Part shown: positions 1-8,569 of the stretch, in pieces
Numbering within the stretch: position 1 is the stretch's first letter
How the letters are laid out: every line of letters starts with the position of its first letter
Assembly: GCA_031119475.1 (NCBI GenBank)
Contig: JAVHXV010000006.1
Span: forward strand, 124,001 to 188,000
Reading direction: 5' to 3'
DNA: 64,000 bases
Source of the DNA: Pedobacter sp.
Lineage (GTDB): Bacteria > Bacteroidota > Bacteroidia > Sphingobacteriales > Sphingobacteriaceae
The notes under the pieces: model-generated
The model's database searches: none
What the model was told of the DNA's origin: nothing
Seen by the model: the letters and a program-made list of their open reading frames with translations, nothing else
Translations under genes and position numbers: made by a program

Positions 1-1230
1 GACAGCCTGTTTGATCAGCTGGAAGCCAACAACAAATGGATGGGCAGTGCTGCGCTCAGCAAAGATGGCAATCCGATCTATAGCCGTACCGTCGGACTGG
101 CGGATGAGGGAAAGAGAGCAGGTGCAAGTTCTAATTATCGGATCGGTTCGATTACTAAAATGTTCGTGGCCACTTTGACGGTGCTTGCCATTGAGGAAAA
201 AAAATTGGCATTCGAAGACAAGTTGGCGAAATATTTCCCTTCAGTTGCCAACGCCGACCAGATCACGATTTCCCATCTGTTGAACCACCATAGCGGCATT
301 GCCAATTTCACCAATAGCCCCACTTACTTGAGCTGGCGGACGGAAAAGAAGACCCATAAGGAAATCCTTGGTATCATCAGTGCCAATCCGAGCGATTTTG
401 AGCCAGGAAGCAAAGCGGCCTATAGCAATTCAAATTATGTACTGTTGGGCTATATCTTGGAGAAGCTTTACGACAAGCCCTTACAAAAGATTGTTGCCGA
501 AAAAATAACCAAGCCTTTGGGACTAAAGCAGACCTACATTGGCGAGGCCATTGACGTGGCACGTGATGAGGTCAACTCCTACTTTTACCTAAACGGATGG
601 CAGAAACAGCCTGAGACCGACCTATCCATTGCGGCAGGTGCAGGTGCGATGGTTTCCAACCCGATAGACCTGAACCGTTTCATTACCGCCCTGTTCAGCG
701 GCAAGCTTGTTTCAATGGCCAGTTTAGCTAAGATGAAAGCCCTCCAGGACCAATACGGCTATGGAATGCGACAGTTTGCGTTCGACAAAAAAATTGGATA
801 TGGGCATAATGGCGGGATTGACGGCTTTAGTTCCATGCTATATCTACTGCCAGAGGATGGGCTGAGCGTAGCGATTACCAGCAATGGAAATGCGTACGAC
901 AACAATAAGATTTTGATTGCCCTCTTCAATGCCTACTATGGCAAACCGTTTACGGTGCCCGATTTCAAACTGATGAGCCTAAGACCGGAAGACCTTGACC
1001 AATACCTAGGCGTGTATAGCGCACCTAACTTTCCCCTAAAGATTACCATTAGCAAAAAAAGCAATGTAATGGTTACCCAGGCTACCGGCCAATCCCCAAT
1101 TACCATGGAAGCCACGGCAAAAGATCGCTTTGAATATAGTCCTGCGGGAATTGTGCTCGATTTTAAGCCTGCAGAAAAGCAGCTGATCTTATCTCAGGGT
1201 GGCGGCAGGTATGTTTTAACTAAAGAATAA
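1..1230 (+). CDS. serine hydrolase, beta-lactamase class C family (5' partial)
   Basis: Open frame runs back to base 1 (DSLFDQLEANNKWMGS...); penicillin-binding/beta-lactamase-like sequence (SITKMF SxxK, YSNSNY YxN-type motif). Confidence 0.85.
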   Translation, partial: DSLFDQLEANNKWMGSAALSKDGNPIYSRTVGLADEGKRAGASSNYRIGSITKMFVATLTVLAIEEKKLAFEDKLAKYFPSVANADQITISHLLNHHSGIANFTNSPTYLSWRTEKKTHKEILGIISANPSDFEPGSKAAYSNSNYVLLGYILEKLYDKPLQKIVAEKITKPLGLKQTYIGEAIDVARDEVNSYFYLNGWQKQPETDLSIAAGAGAMVSNPIDLNRFITALFSGKLVSMASLAKMKALQDQYGYGMRQFAFDKKIGYGHNGGIDGFSSMLYLLPEDGLSVAITSNGNAYDNNKILIALFNAYYGKPFTVPDFKLMSLRPEDLDQYLGVYSAPNFPLKITISKKSNVMVTQATGQSPITMEATAKDRFEYSPAGIVLDFKPAEKQLILSQGGGRYVLTKE

Positions 1231-1304
1231 TTGCTTCATTGTTATATGGTACTATTGTTAGATTGTTATATGGCTTGATTGTTATATGACCTGATTGTTA
1301 TCTT
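1231..1304. repeat. short imperfect tandem repeat, ATTGTTATATGGNNTG
   Basis: Three to four imperfect copies immediately 3' of the first CDS. Confidence 0.8.
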
Positions 1305-1340
1305 CACATCTTATTCGTTGTTTAAACTTAGATTTACTAC

Positions 1341-1772
1341 ATGAAAACAGATCCATTAATCATTGAAAGAATGTATGAGGTAAGCCCAGACAAAATCTGG
1401 CGGGCGTTGACCGTTAATGACGAACTCCAAAAGTGGTATTTTAAACTTAAGGAATTCCATCCCAAAGTAGGCTTCAAATTTGATTTTATTGGAGGTCCGG
1501 AAGAAGGGCCGCAATATCTCCACCTCTGTGAAATAACCGAAATTGTTGAAGGAAAAAAAATAGCCTACACCTGGCGCTACGACAATTACCCGGGTAACTC
1601 TACAATCACCTGGGAGCTTTTCGATCAGGGCGGGCAAACGTTGCTGAGGTTAACACATGAAGACATCCATACCTTTGAAGAAAACGGCCCAAACTTTACC
1701 AAAGAAAGCTTTAAAGGTGGCTGGACCTATTTTGTACATACCGCTTTGAAGGAATATTTAGAAAATGTTTAG
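1341..1772 (+). CDS. SRPBCC / AHSA1-family protein
   Basis: 143 aa; IERMYEVSPDKIWRALT...WELFDQGGQTLLRLTHE typical of AHSA1-like START-fold proteins. Confidence 0.8.
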   Translation: MKTDPLIIERMYEVSPDKIWRALTVNDELQKWYFKLKEFHPKVGFKFDFIGGPEEGPQYLHLCEITEIVEGKKIAYTWRYDNYPGNSTITWELFDQGGQTLLRLTHEDIHTFEENGPNFTKESFKGGWTYFVHTALKEYLENV

Positions 1773-1845
1773 TTGTTGGTTGCTTAGGTGGTTAGTTGGT
1801 TGTTTAGTTTTTTAGGTGTTTAGGTGTTTAGGTGTTTAGGTATAG
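1770..1845. repeat. TTTAGGTG / GTTGTTTAG repeat module
   Basis: ggtgtttaggtgtttaggtgtttagg, begins at the stop of 1341..1772. Confidence 0.85.
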
Positions 1846-1892
1846 GAACAACACAAAGAGTTCATAGATACATTTTAACCACACCATCTTTC

Positions 1893-1960
1893 TACTTGAT
1901 ACCTGATACTTGATACCTGATACTTGATACCTGATACTTGATACTTGATACTTGATACTT
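1893..1960. repeat. GATACTTGATACCTGATAC repeat module
   Basis: Seven or so GATAC[CT]T units upstream of 1981. Confidence 0.9.
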
Positions 1961-1980
1961 TTAATCTTAAACTCAATCAA

Positions 1981-2334
1981 ATGTCAGCTAAAACCATAGA
2001 CGAATACATAGCAGGTTTTCCTGAAGAGGTCAGGGAACGCTTGGGCCAGGTAAGGAATACCATTGTCAAGGCCGTACCAGCTGCAGAAGAAGCGATCAGT
2101 TACGGTATGCCAGCCTTTAAGCTCAACAAAAAACCCTTGATCTACTTTGCTGCCTTTAAAAATCATATCGGCGTATATGCTACTCCTACCGGGCATGAAG
2201 CCTTTAAGGCAGAACTCGCAAAATACAAACAGGGAAAAGGCTCTGTCCAATTTCCATTCGACCAGGTGTTGCCTTTAGATCTCATAGCGAGGATGAGCAA
2301 GTTCAGGGCCGAAGAGCAGGGAAAGAAAAGGTAA
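1981..2334 (+). CDS. DUF1801 / YdhG-like iron chaperone family protein
   Basis: MSAKTIDEYIAGFPEEVRERLGQVRNTIVKAVPAAEEAISYGMPAFK; ATG at 1981 preferred over upstream non-ATG start. Confidence 0.8.
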   Translation: MSAKTIDEYIAGFPEEVRERLGQVRNTIVKAVPAAEEAISYGMPAFKLNKKPLIYFAAFKNHIGVYATPTGHEAFKAELAKYKQGKGSVQFPFDQVLPLDLIARMSKFRAEEQGKKR

Positions 2335-2425
2335 GATGAAAAAAGGAAGATGGAAAAGGTAAGATGGAAGAAGGGAAAGGTAAAAGGTAAGATGGAAGAT
2401 GGAAGAAGGAATATGGAAGGTTAAC
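2333..2425. repeat. GGTAAGATGGAAGATGGAAG module
   Basis: Purine-rich imperfect repeats starting at the stop codon. Confidence 0.85.
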
Positions 2426-2465
2426 TATCAACTATTAACTAGAACTATTAACTAGGAACTAATAT

Positions 2466-3500
2466 CTACCGACTAACCAACGCCCTGCATATTCTTTTGA
2501 TCAGGCCTGGTCCTTCGTAGATAAAGCCGGTATAGAGCTGGACAAGTGAAGCTCCGGCATCGATCTTATCTTGCGCATCTTTTGCCGAATGGATTCCGCC
2601 CACCCCAATGATCGGAAAAGAATGGCCAGATTTTTCGGCTAAATAACGGATTACAGCCGTCGATTTTTCTGTCAAGGGCCTACCGCTCAGTCCGCCCATT
2701 TCATTTTTTACTTTTTCTACCGCATATAGTCCCTCGCGATCGATTGTTGTATTGGTCGCAATTACGCCCGCAATATTGGTTTCCTTTACAATTTCTACAA
2801 TATCGTCTAATTGCTCATTAGTTAAATCTGGTGCAATTTTTAGAAGGATAGGGCGCGTGGCCGCATGGGTTTGGTTTCTTTGTTGCAAAGTATGGAGCAG
2901 TGTTTTGAGTGGCTCCTTTTCCTGTAGGGCCCTAAGCCCGGGCGTATTGGGCGAGCTCACATTAACAACAAAGTAATCGACCACATCAAAGAGGCAATCA
3001 AAGCATTTGACATAATCGCTGACTGCGTCTTCGTTCGGAGTGTTCTTATTTTTACCGATATTGCCGCCGATCACGATGGTAGGATCTTTTTCTTTTAAAA
3101 TGCGCAAGCGCTGGGCCATCACATCGACCCCTTTATTATTGAAGCCCATCCTATTGATAATGGCTTCATCTTCCTGTAACCTGAACATCCGTGGCTTATC
3201 ATTCCCGGGTTGGGGCAATGGCGTAACCGTTCCCACTTCGATAAAGCCAAACCCAAGATTGCTCAGGGCCTCCACATATTCGCCATTCTTATCAAATCCG
3301 GCAGCAAGTCCGACAGGGTTCTTAAACTTGATCCCAAATACTTCCCTTTCAAGTCCCTTAATGTGCACATCATAACTGCTGCGCAGGATGGTCTTGCCCA
3401 GTGGAAAATAATCATTGAACCATTTCAAACGTTTCACCACAAAGTGATGGACATCTTCTGGATCAAACTTGAAAAAAATAGGCTTGACGAGGCGATACAT
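2466..3500 (-). CDS. pyrD: dihydroorotate dehydrogenase (quinone), class 2
   Basis: [20 protein letters not shown]...[13 protein letters not shown]...[11 protein letters not shown]...[30 protein letters not shown] at 3500, upstream extension is repeat-derived. Confidence 0.95.
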   Translation of the reverse strand: MYRLVKPIFFKFDPEDVHHFVVKRLKWFNDYFPLGKTILRSSYDVHIKGLEREVFGIKFKNPVGLAAGFDKNGEYVEALSNLGFGFIEVGTVTPLPQPGNDKPRMFRLQEDEAIINRMGFNNKGVDVMAQRLRILKEKDPTIVIGGNIGKNKNTPNEDAVSDYVKCFDCLFDVVDYFVVNVSSPNTPGLRALQEKEPLKTLLHTLQQRNQTHAATRPILLKIAPDLTNEQLDDIVEIVKETNIAGVIATNTTIDREGLYAVEKVKNEMGGLSGRPLTEKSTAVIRYLAEKSGHSFPIIGVGGIHSAKDAQDKIDAGASLVQLYTGFIYEGPGLIKRICRALVSR

Positions 3501-3514
3501 GATGCGAAGATAGG

Positions 3515-3802
3515 GAAAAGAGTCCAGAAGTCCGAAGTTGGAGTCCAGAAGTCCAGAGTCCAAGAGTCCATGGTTAAGTCCGAGGTCAAGGAAGTTGGGA
3601 AGTCCGAAGTGGAGTCCAGAAGTCCAGAGTCCAAAAGTCCATGATTTAAGTCGGAAAGTCTGAGGTCGGAAAGTCTGAATTCTAAAGCGCTATGCAATCT
3701 GGACTTCTGGACTCTTCGACTTCTGGACTCTTAGACTACAAATCTTCCGACTTCGGACTTCCCGACTTTCTGACTTACCGACTTCCCGACTTCCAGACTT
3801 TT
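3515..3802. repeat. GAGTCCAGAAGTCC module with inverted GGACTTCTGGACTC counterpart
   Basis: GAGTCCAGAAGTCCAG at 3541-3556 and 3612-3627; exact reverse complement at 3699-3714. Confidence 0.92.
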
Positions 3803-3805
3803 TAG

Positions 3806-3813
3806 TAATTTTG
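3806..3813 (+). promoter_or_regulatory. Bacteroidota -7 element TAATTTTG
   Basis: Matches TAnnTTTG, 8 nt before ATG 3822. Confidence 0.55.
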
Positions 3814-3821
3814 CACCTACA

Positions 3822-5732
3822 ATGATTTCAATAAACGATTTAACTTTCCTGATCGGCTCAAGGGCCCTATATGACGAAGCGAACTGGCACATTAAACCTG
3901 GTGATCGAGTAGGACTGATTGGTGCCAATGGTACTGGAAAGTCGACCTTGCTCAAACTGATCGTGGGCGAATATGCACCATCTTCTGGCAGCATCTCGAT
4001 GGCGAAAGACCTGAAAATAGGCTATTTGAACCAAGATCTGCTTTCTTACGACTCGCACCACAGCATTTTACATGTGGCCATGGAAGCCTTTGAACGCCAG
4101 AACCAGCTTCATGATGAGATTGAGGAACTGTTGAAAAAGATCGAAACCGACTACAGCGAAGAAACGCTGAATAAGCTGAGCGATAAACAGCAGGAGTTTG
4201 AAGCACTGGACGGTTACAATATCGAATATCGTGCAAATGAAATCTTGGCCGGTCTGGGATTTAGTACGGAAGATCAGGTAAGGCCCTTGAATACTTTTTC
4301 TGGAGGTTGGCGGATGCGGGTAATGTTGGCTAAAATCCTATTGCAGGATCCTGACATCCTCTTGTTGGATGAGCCGACCAACCACATGGACCTTCCTTCC
4401 ATCAAATGGCTGGAAACCTATTTGGGTGCCTTTGAAGGAGCCATCGTCATTGTATCGCACGACCGTTATTTCTTGGATAAGATCGTGCGCAAAACAGTAG
4501 AATCCCGCAAGGGGAAACTTACCGTGTATGCCGGTAACTATTCTTTCTATCTGGAGGAAAAGGCCCTTCGTAGCGAAATCCAACGTGGTGAATTTAAGAA
4601 CCAACAGGCCAAGATCAAACAGGAAGAAAGGCTCATTGAAAGGTTTAAGGCCAAGGCCAGCAAGGCCAAAATGGCACAGTCGAGAATGAAAGCTCTGGAC
4701 AAGATGGAGCGCGTAGAAGATGTAGACGATGATAACCCAACCGTAAACTTCAGCTTCAAATTTTCAAAACCATCTGGAAGGCATGTGGTCAAGCTGGAGC
4801 ACGTTAGCAAAAGCTATCCACAGGTAGACATCCTGCACGATGCAGAAGCGCTTATTGAAAAAGGCGATAAAATTGCGCTGATCGGTGCCAATGGCAAGGG
4901 AAAATCTACTTTGCTGAGGATCATTGCGGGCACAGAGAAATTTGTAGGCCAATGCGAGACTGGCCATAATGTAACCACCACTTTCTTTGCGCAACATCAA
5001 CTGGAATCGCTCCACTTGGAAAATACGATCTTGGAAGAACTTCAGGCGTTTGCACCAAAACATACCGATACCGAACTGCGTTCCATTTTGGGCTGTTTCC
5101 TGTTTACTGGCGATGATGTTTTCAAAAAGATCAAGGTGCTATCTGGGGGCGAGAAATCGAGGGTAGCCTTGGCCAAATCGCTCACCACCGATTCGAACTT
5201 CCTGATCTTGGATGAGCCGACCAACCACTTGGACATCCAGTCGGTGAACATCCTGATCCAGGCCCTGCAACAATATGAAGGAACATTCATTACCGTTTCC
5301 CACGATCGTTATTTTTTAGATCATGTGGCCAATAAGATCTGGTTTATCGAAGAAGAAAAGATCAAGGCCTATCCTGGAACCTACGAAGAATACGAGGAAT
5401 GGAACAGTAAAAGGGTTATTCCGGCCCCAAAACCGATCCCTGTTAAACCAACTGGCGAAGAAAAGAAAAAACCTATCGTCCAAGCCGACGAAAATGCGCA
5501 GCAACGTTTAAAAAAATTAAATGAGAAACTGAAACGTGTTGAGGAGGAAGTTGCGGCATTTGAATTGAGCGTTGCAGCCGCGGAAGCAGAATTGGCCAAA
5601 GAAGAAGTTTTCACCAGTCAACATAAGTTGGATGACGCCAATAAACGCTATATGGCAGAAAAAACCATGCTTGATGAGGCCCAGCATCGATGGGAAGCAT
5701 TGGCAGCAGAAATCATGGAACTCGAAGCCTAA
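3822..5732 (+). CDS. ABC-F family ATP-binding cassette protein
   Basis: Two Walker A motifs (GANGTGKST, GANGKGKST), two LLLDEPTNH/LILDEPTNH motifs, no TM domain. Confidence 0.95.
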   Translation: MISINDLTFLIGSRALYDEANWHIKPGDRVGLIGANGTGKSTLLKLIVGEYAPSSGSISMAKDLKIGYLNQDLLSYDSHHSILHVAMEAFERQNQLHDEIEELLKKIETDYSEETLNKLSDKQQEFEALDGYNIEYRANEILAGLGFSTEDQVRPLNTFSGGWRMRVMLAKILLQDPDILLLDEPTNHMDLPSIKWLETYLGAFEGAIVIVSHDRYFLDKIVRKTVESRKGKLTVYAGNYSFYLEEKALRSEIQRGEFKNQQAKIKQEERLIERFKAKASKAKMAQSRMKALDKMERVEDVDDDNPTVNFSFKFSKPSGRHVVKLEHVSKSYPQVDILHDAEALIEKGDKIALIGANGKGKSTLLRIIAGTEKFVGQCETGHNVTTTFFAQHQLESLHLENTILEELQAFAPKHTDTELRSILGCFLFTGDDVFKKIKVLSGGEKSRVALAKSLTTDSNFLILDEPTNHLDIQSVNILIQALQQYEGTFITVSHDRYFLDHVANKIWFIEEEKIKAYPGTYEEYEEWNSKRVIPAPKPIPVKPTGEEKKKPIVQADENAQQRLKKLNEKLKRVEEEVAAFELSVAAAEAELAKEEVFTSQHKLDDANKRYMAEKTMLDEAQHRWEALAAEIMELEA

Positions 5733-6991
5733 TGAAAAGATCACTGCTGTTGCTATGGATGATGGTTTGGCTCCTGCCAGCATTTGGACAATCGGAGGGC
5801 ATGTCATATGAGAACAGGATTTATCATCCCGCTATCAAGACTGTAGAATGTTATAACTCGAAAAAAGAGCAATCTTTCCCCATCATTGCGCTCAACACCG
5901 GCGAAACCATCACTTTTGCATTCGATGACCTGCGGGGTGGCAATAAAAACTACAGCTATAGCATTGAGCATTGTACCTACGATTGGAAACCATCACGCCT
6001 CAACCAGCTTGATTATGTAGAGTCTTTCCGCGAAGACATTATTTTCAATACGCGTTTTTCATTCAATACACTACAGCAATTTACGCATTATCAGCTCAGC
6101 CTGCCCAACGAACAGGTCAAGCCAAAAATTGCCGGCAACTACCTGTTGCGTGTATTTGAAAAAAATGATCCGAAGAAAACCATCATCACCCAGCGTTTTT
6201 ACATCGTAAACAATACTGTAGGCGTAGGTGCCGAAGTGGTACCGAGTAACCAGGTGCAATACCGCAGTACCAAGCAGAAGGTCAATTTTACCATCTTCCA
6301 TCAACAGCCTATCCAAAACCCCTATCAGACCTTAAAAGCCATCGTCATGCAAAATGGCGTTCCGCAGACAGCTGTGTTGAATACCAATCCGGCCTTTATC
6401 AAACAGGGTGCCCTGCAATATAATGATGTGGCTTCAAATGATTTTTGGGGAGGCAATGAGTTCAGGAAATTCGATTTCAGGAATTTCAGGTATAAGGCCG
6501 AGCATGTGCAGGAACTGTATAAAGATACCGCCAATACGATCATCTTGTTTGCCGATCAGCCCAACGGCACGGCAAAATACAGCAACCAGGTTGATGAAAA
6601 TGGCAGCTTTTTCATCCGTAACCAGGATGGGCGCGACAACATTACCGATAGTGATTATGCCAAGGTGCTCTTTACGCTAAACGCACAGCCTCCCAGTTTG
6701 AACGGAAATGCCTACGTAGTTGGCAGATTTAACAACTATACGCTAAATGAAGATAGCAAGCTGACATTTGAGCCTTCAAGGAAAAGATTTTATGCCAGCA
6801 TTAAGCTGAAACAGGGTCTTTACGACTTTAAATATGTTTGGGTTGACGCACAGGGCAAGTTTGACGATACCATATTTGAAGGTTCATTTTTTGAAACCGA
6901 TAACAGCTATCAGGTCTTGGTCTATTACCGCAGGCCAGCTAGCCGATACGATGAACTGGTGGGTTTTGCGACCGCTGCTACTGGGAAATAG
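5732..6991 (+). CDS. DUF5103 / type IX secretion system plug-type protein
   Basis: Signal peptide then IYHPAIKTVECYNSKKEQSFPIIALNTGETITFAFDDL...YSYSIEHCTYDWKPSRL; ATG overlaps upstream TAA by 1 nt. Confidence 0.8.
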   Translation: MKRSLLLLWMMVWLLPAFGQSEGMSYENRIYHPAIKTVECYNSKKEQSFPIIALNTGETITFAFDDLRGGNKNYSYSIEHCTYDWKPSRLNQLDYVESFREDIIFNTRFSFNTLQQFTHYQLSLPNEQVKPKIAGNYLLRVFEKNDPKKTIITQRFYIVNNTVGVGAEVVPSNQVQYRSTKQKVNFTIFHQQPIQNPYQTLKAIVMQNGVPQTAVLNTNPAFIKQGALQYNDVASNDFWGGNEFRKFDFRNFRYKAEHVQELYKDTANTIILFADQPNGTAKYSNQVDENGSFFIRNQDGRDNITDSDYAKVLFTLNAQPPSLNGNAYVVGRFNNYTLNEDSKLTFEPSRKRFYASIKLKQGLYDFKYVWVDAQGKFDDTIFEGSFFETDNSYQVLVYYRRPASRYDELVGFATAATGK

Positions 6992-6999
6992 GTGGATTG

Positions 7000-7085
7000 G
7001 GAGTATCAGGTAGCAATTATCAAGTAGCAAGTATCAGGTATCAAGTATCAAGTATCAGGTAGCAAGTTGCGGGTTGCAGGTTGCG
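7000..7085. repeat. GTATCAAGTATCAGGTAGC module
   Basis: Reverse complement family of 1893..1960, here 3' of a + gene. Confidence 0.88.
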
Positions 7086-7116
7086 GACTGCAGGGCATGA
7101 CTAAGCTCAGACTCTT

Positions 7117-7172
7117 CAACCTAAACAACTAAACAACCAAAAACTAAACAGCCAACAACTAAACAACCAACC
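7117..7172. repeat. AACAACTAAACAACC module
   Basis: Upstream of + gene 7197. Confidence 0.85.
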
Positions 7173-7183
7173 ACAATTTTCCT

Positions 7184-7191
7184 TACTTTTG
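7184..7191 (+). promoter_or_regulatory. Bacteroidota -7 element TACTTTTG
   Basis: TAnnTTTG, 5 nt before ATG 7197. Confidence 0.6.
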
Positions 7192-7196
7192 CGCCC

Positions 7197-7715
7197 ATGA
7201 GTATAAAAGCGAAGCGACCGAAGGATTCTTTTACGGTAATGAACGAATTGGTATTACCCAATGATACCAACACCTTGAACAATTTAATGGGGGGCCGGTT
7301 ATTGCATTGGATGGATATTGCGGCTGCCATTTCGGCCCAAAAACATTGCAATCGGATTGTGGTTACGGCATCGGTAGACAACGTATCTTTCAAGCAGGCG
7401 ATTAAATTGGGCGATGTGATTACCATAGAGGCCAAGGTTACGCGCTCCTTCCATACATCGGTAGAAGTTAGGCTGGATGTATGGGCAGAAAACATTCCTT
7501 CTGGGACCCGTTCCAAATCAAACGAAGCCTACTATACTTTTGTGGCGGTAGATCAGAGCGGCAGAACAATTCCAGTTCCAGAGCTCAAGCCAGAAACCGA
7601 AGAAGAAACCGAACTTTACAATGGTGCGCTGCGCCGGAGGCAGTTACGCCTGATCCTTGCGGGCAAAATGGCTCCAGATGATGCCAGTGAATTGAAGGCA
7701 TTGTTTTTTAAGTAA
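7197..7715 (+). CDS. acyl-CoA thioesterase (hotdog fold)
   Basis: MNELVLPNDTNTLNNLMGGRLLHWMDIAAAISAQKHC typical of YciA/BFIT-like thioesterases. Confidence 0.9.
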   Translation: MSIKAKRPKDSFTVMNELVLPNDTNTLNNLMGGRLLHWMDIAAAISAQKHCNRIVVTASVDNVSFKQAIKLGDVITIEAKVTRSFHTSVEVRLDVWAENIPSGTRSKSNEAYYTFVAVDQSGRTIPVPELKPETEEETELYNGALRRRQLRLILAGKMAPDDASELKALFFK

Positions 7716-7734
7716 TTTGGTCGGGAAGTCGGTG

Positions 7735-7887
7735 ACTGAGTCCAAGAGACCAAGAGTCCAGAAGTCCATGTAAAGTCGGAAAGTCCGAAGTCTGAGGTCT
7801 GGAGATGGAGTCCAGAAGTCTATAAAGTCGGAAGTCTGAAGTCCGGAGATGGAGTCCAGAAGTCCAGAAGTCCAAGAGTCCAGATTT
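7735..7887. repeat. GAGTCCAGAAGTCC module
   Basis: Contains GAGTCCAGAAGTCCAG at 7852-7867, identical to 3541-3556. Confidence 0.9.
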
Positions 7888-7934
7888 AATTTGTACAGGA
7901 AGAAATTCTCAGTCGGGGTATAGTGTCTAGGTAT

Positions 7935-8014
7935 CAACTAAACAACTCAACAATTAAACAACTCAACAATTAAACAATTAACCAATTAAACAATTAACCA
8001 GTTAACCAGTTAAC
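7935..8014. repeat. AACAATTAAACAATTAACC module
   Basis: Tandem imperfect units 3' of the minus-strand EVE gene. Confidence 0.88.
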
Positions 8015-8016
8015 CC

Positions 8017-8421
8017 TTACTCGCCCATCTCGAGGATCTTGTCAAATTCTGCCGCCTTCAACGGCATGACCGATAAACGGCCTTGTCTGACCAGAGAAAT
8101 ATCTTTTAAGGTGGGCTCTGCCTTGATCTGTTCCAGTGTAACTGGATTTTTGAGGGCCTGTACAGGAGCCAGATCTACCACTACCCAGTTCGGATCACTC
8201 GTAGTTGGATCCTGGTAGGCTTCTTTGACCACCTTGGCAATGCCAACGATGTGTTTCCCTTCGTTGCTGTGATAAAAAAGCACCAGGTCGCCTGCTCTCA
8301 TTTCCCGTAGGTTATTACGCGCCTGAAAATTGCGTACACCATCCCAGAACGTGCGTCCGTCCTGGTTGAATTTTTCCCAACTGTATTTAAAAGGTTCCGA
8401 TTTGACTAGCCAATGGTTCAT
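8017..8421 (-). CDS. EVE domain-containing protein
   Basis: MNHWLVKSEPFKYSWEKF...WDGVRNFQARNNLREMRAGDLVLFYHS. Confidence 0.92.
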   Translation of the reverse strand: MNHWLVKSEPFKYSWEKFNQDGRTFWDGVRNFQARNNLREMRAGDLVLFYHSNEGKHIVGIAKVVKEAYQDPTTSDPNWVVVDLAPVQALKNPVTLEQIKAEPTLKDISLVRQGRLSVMPLKAAEFDKILEMGE

Positions 8422-8522
8422 GATCATGTTAAGTTCTAATGGCCGAATTTACGATAAAAAATAATCTTCTGGGCTTTTATCTAATGTGTAAAAAGTCTAT
8501 TCATAACATTAGCCACAAAAAA

Positions 8523-8544
8523 AGCGCCCCATAAAAGGGGCGCT
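8523..8544 (-). terminator. intrinsic terminator downstream of the 8570..11140 metalloprotease
   Basis: AGCGCCCC-ATAAAA-GGGGCGCT stem followed on the minus strand by a T run. Confidence 0.85.
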
Positions 8545-8569
8545 CTTGATACTTTCAATCTATTGCAGA

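Noticed and set aside
3434-3697. Minus-strand [32 protein letters not shown]...
   Set aside because: Translation of the GTCC repeat array overlapping the pyrD start; low-complexity artefact.
3515-3802. CRISPR-like array
   Set aside because: Units are degenerate and contiguous with no uniform spacers and no cas genes in the window.
7644-7937. Minus-strand ORF with WTSGLLDSISG-like repeats
   Set aside because: Same repeat family translated out of context; overlaps the thioesterase 3' end.
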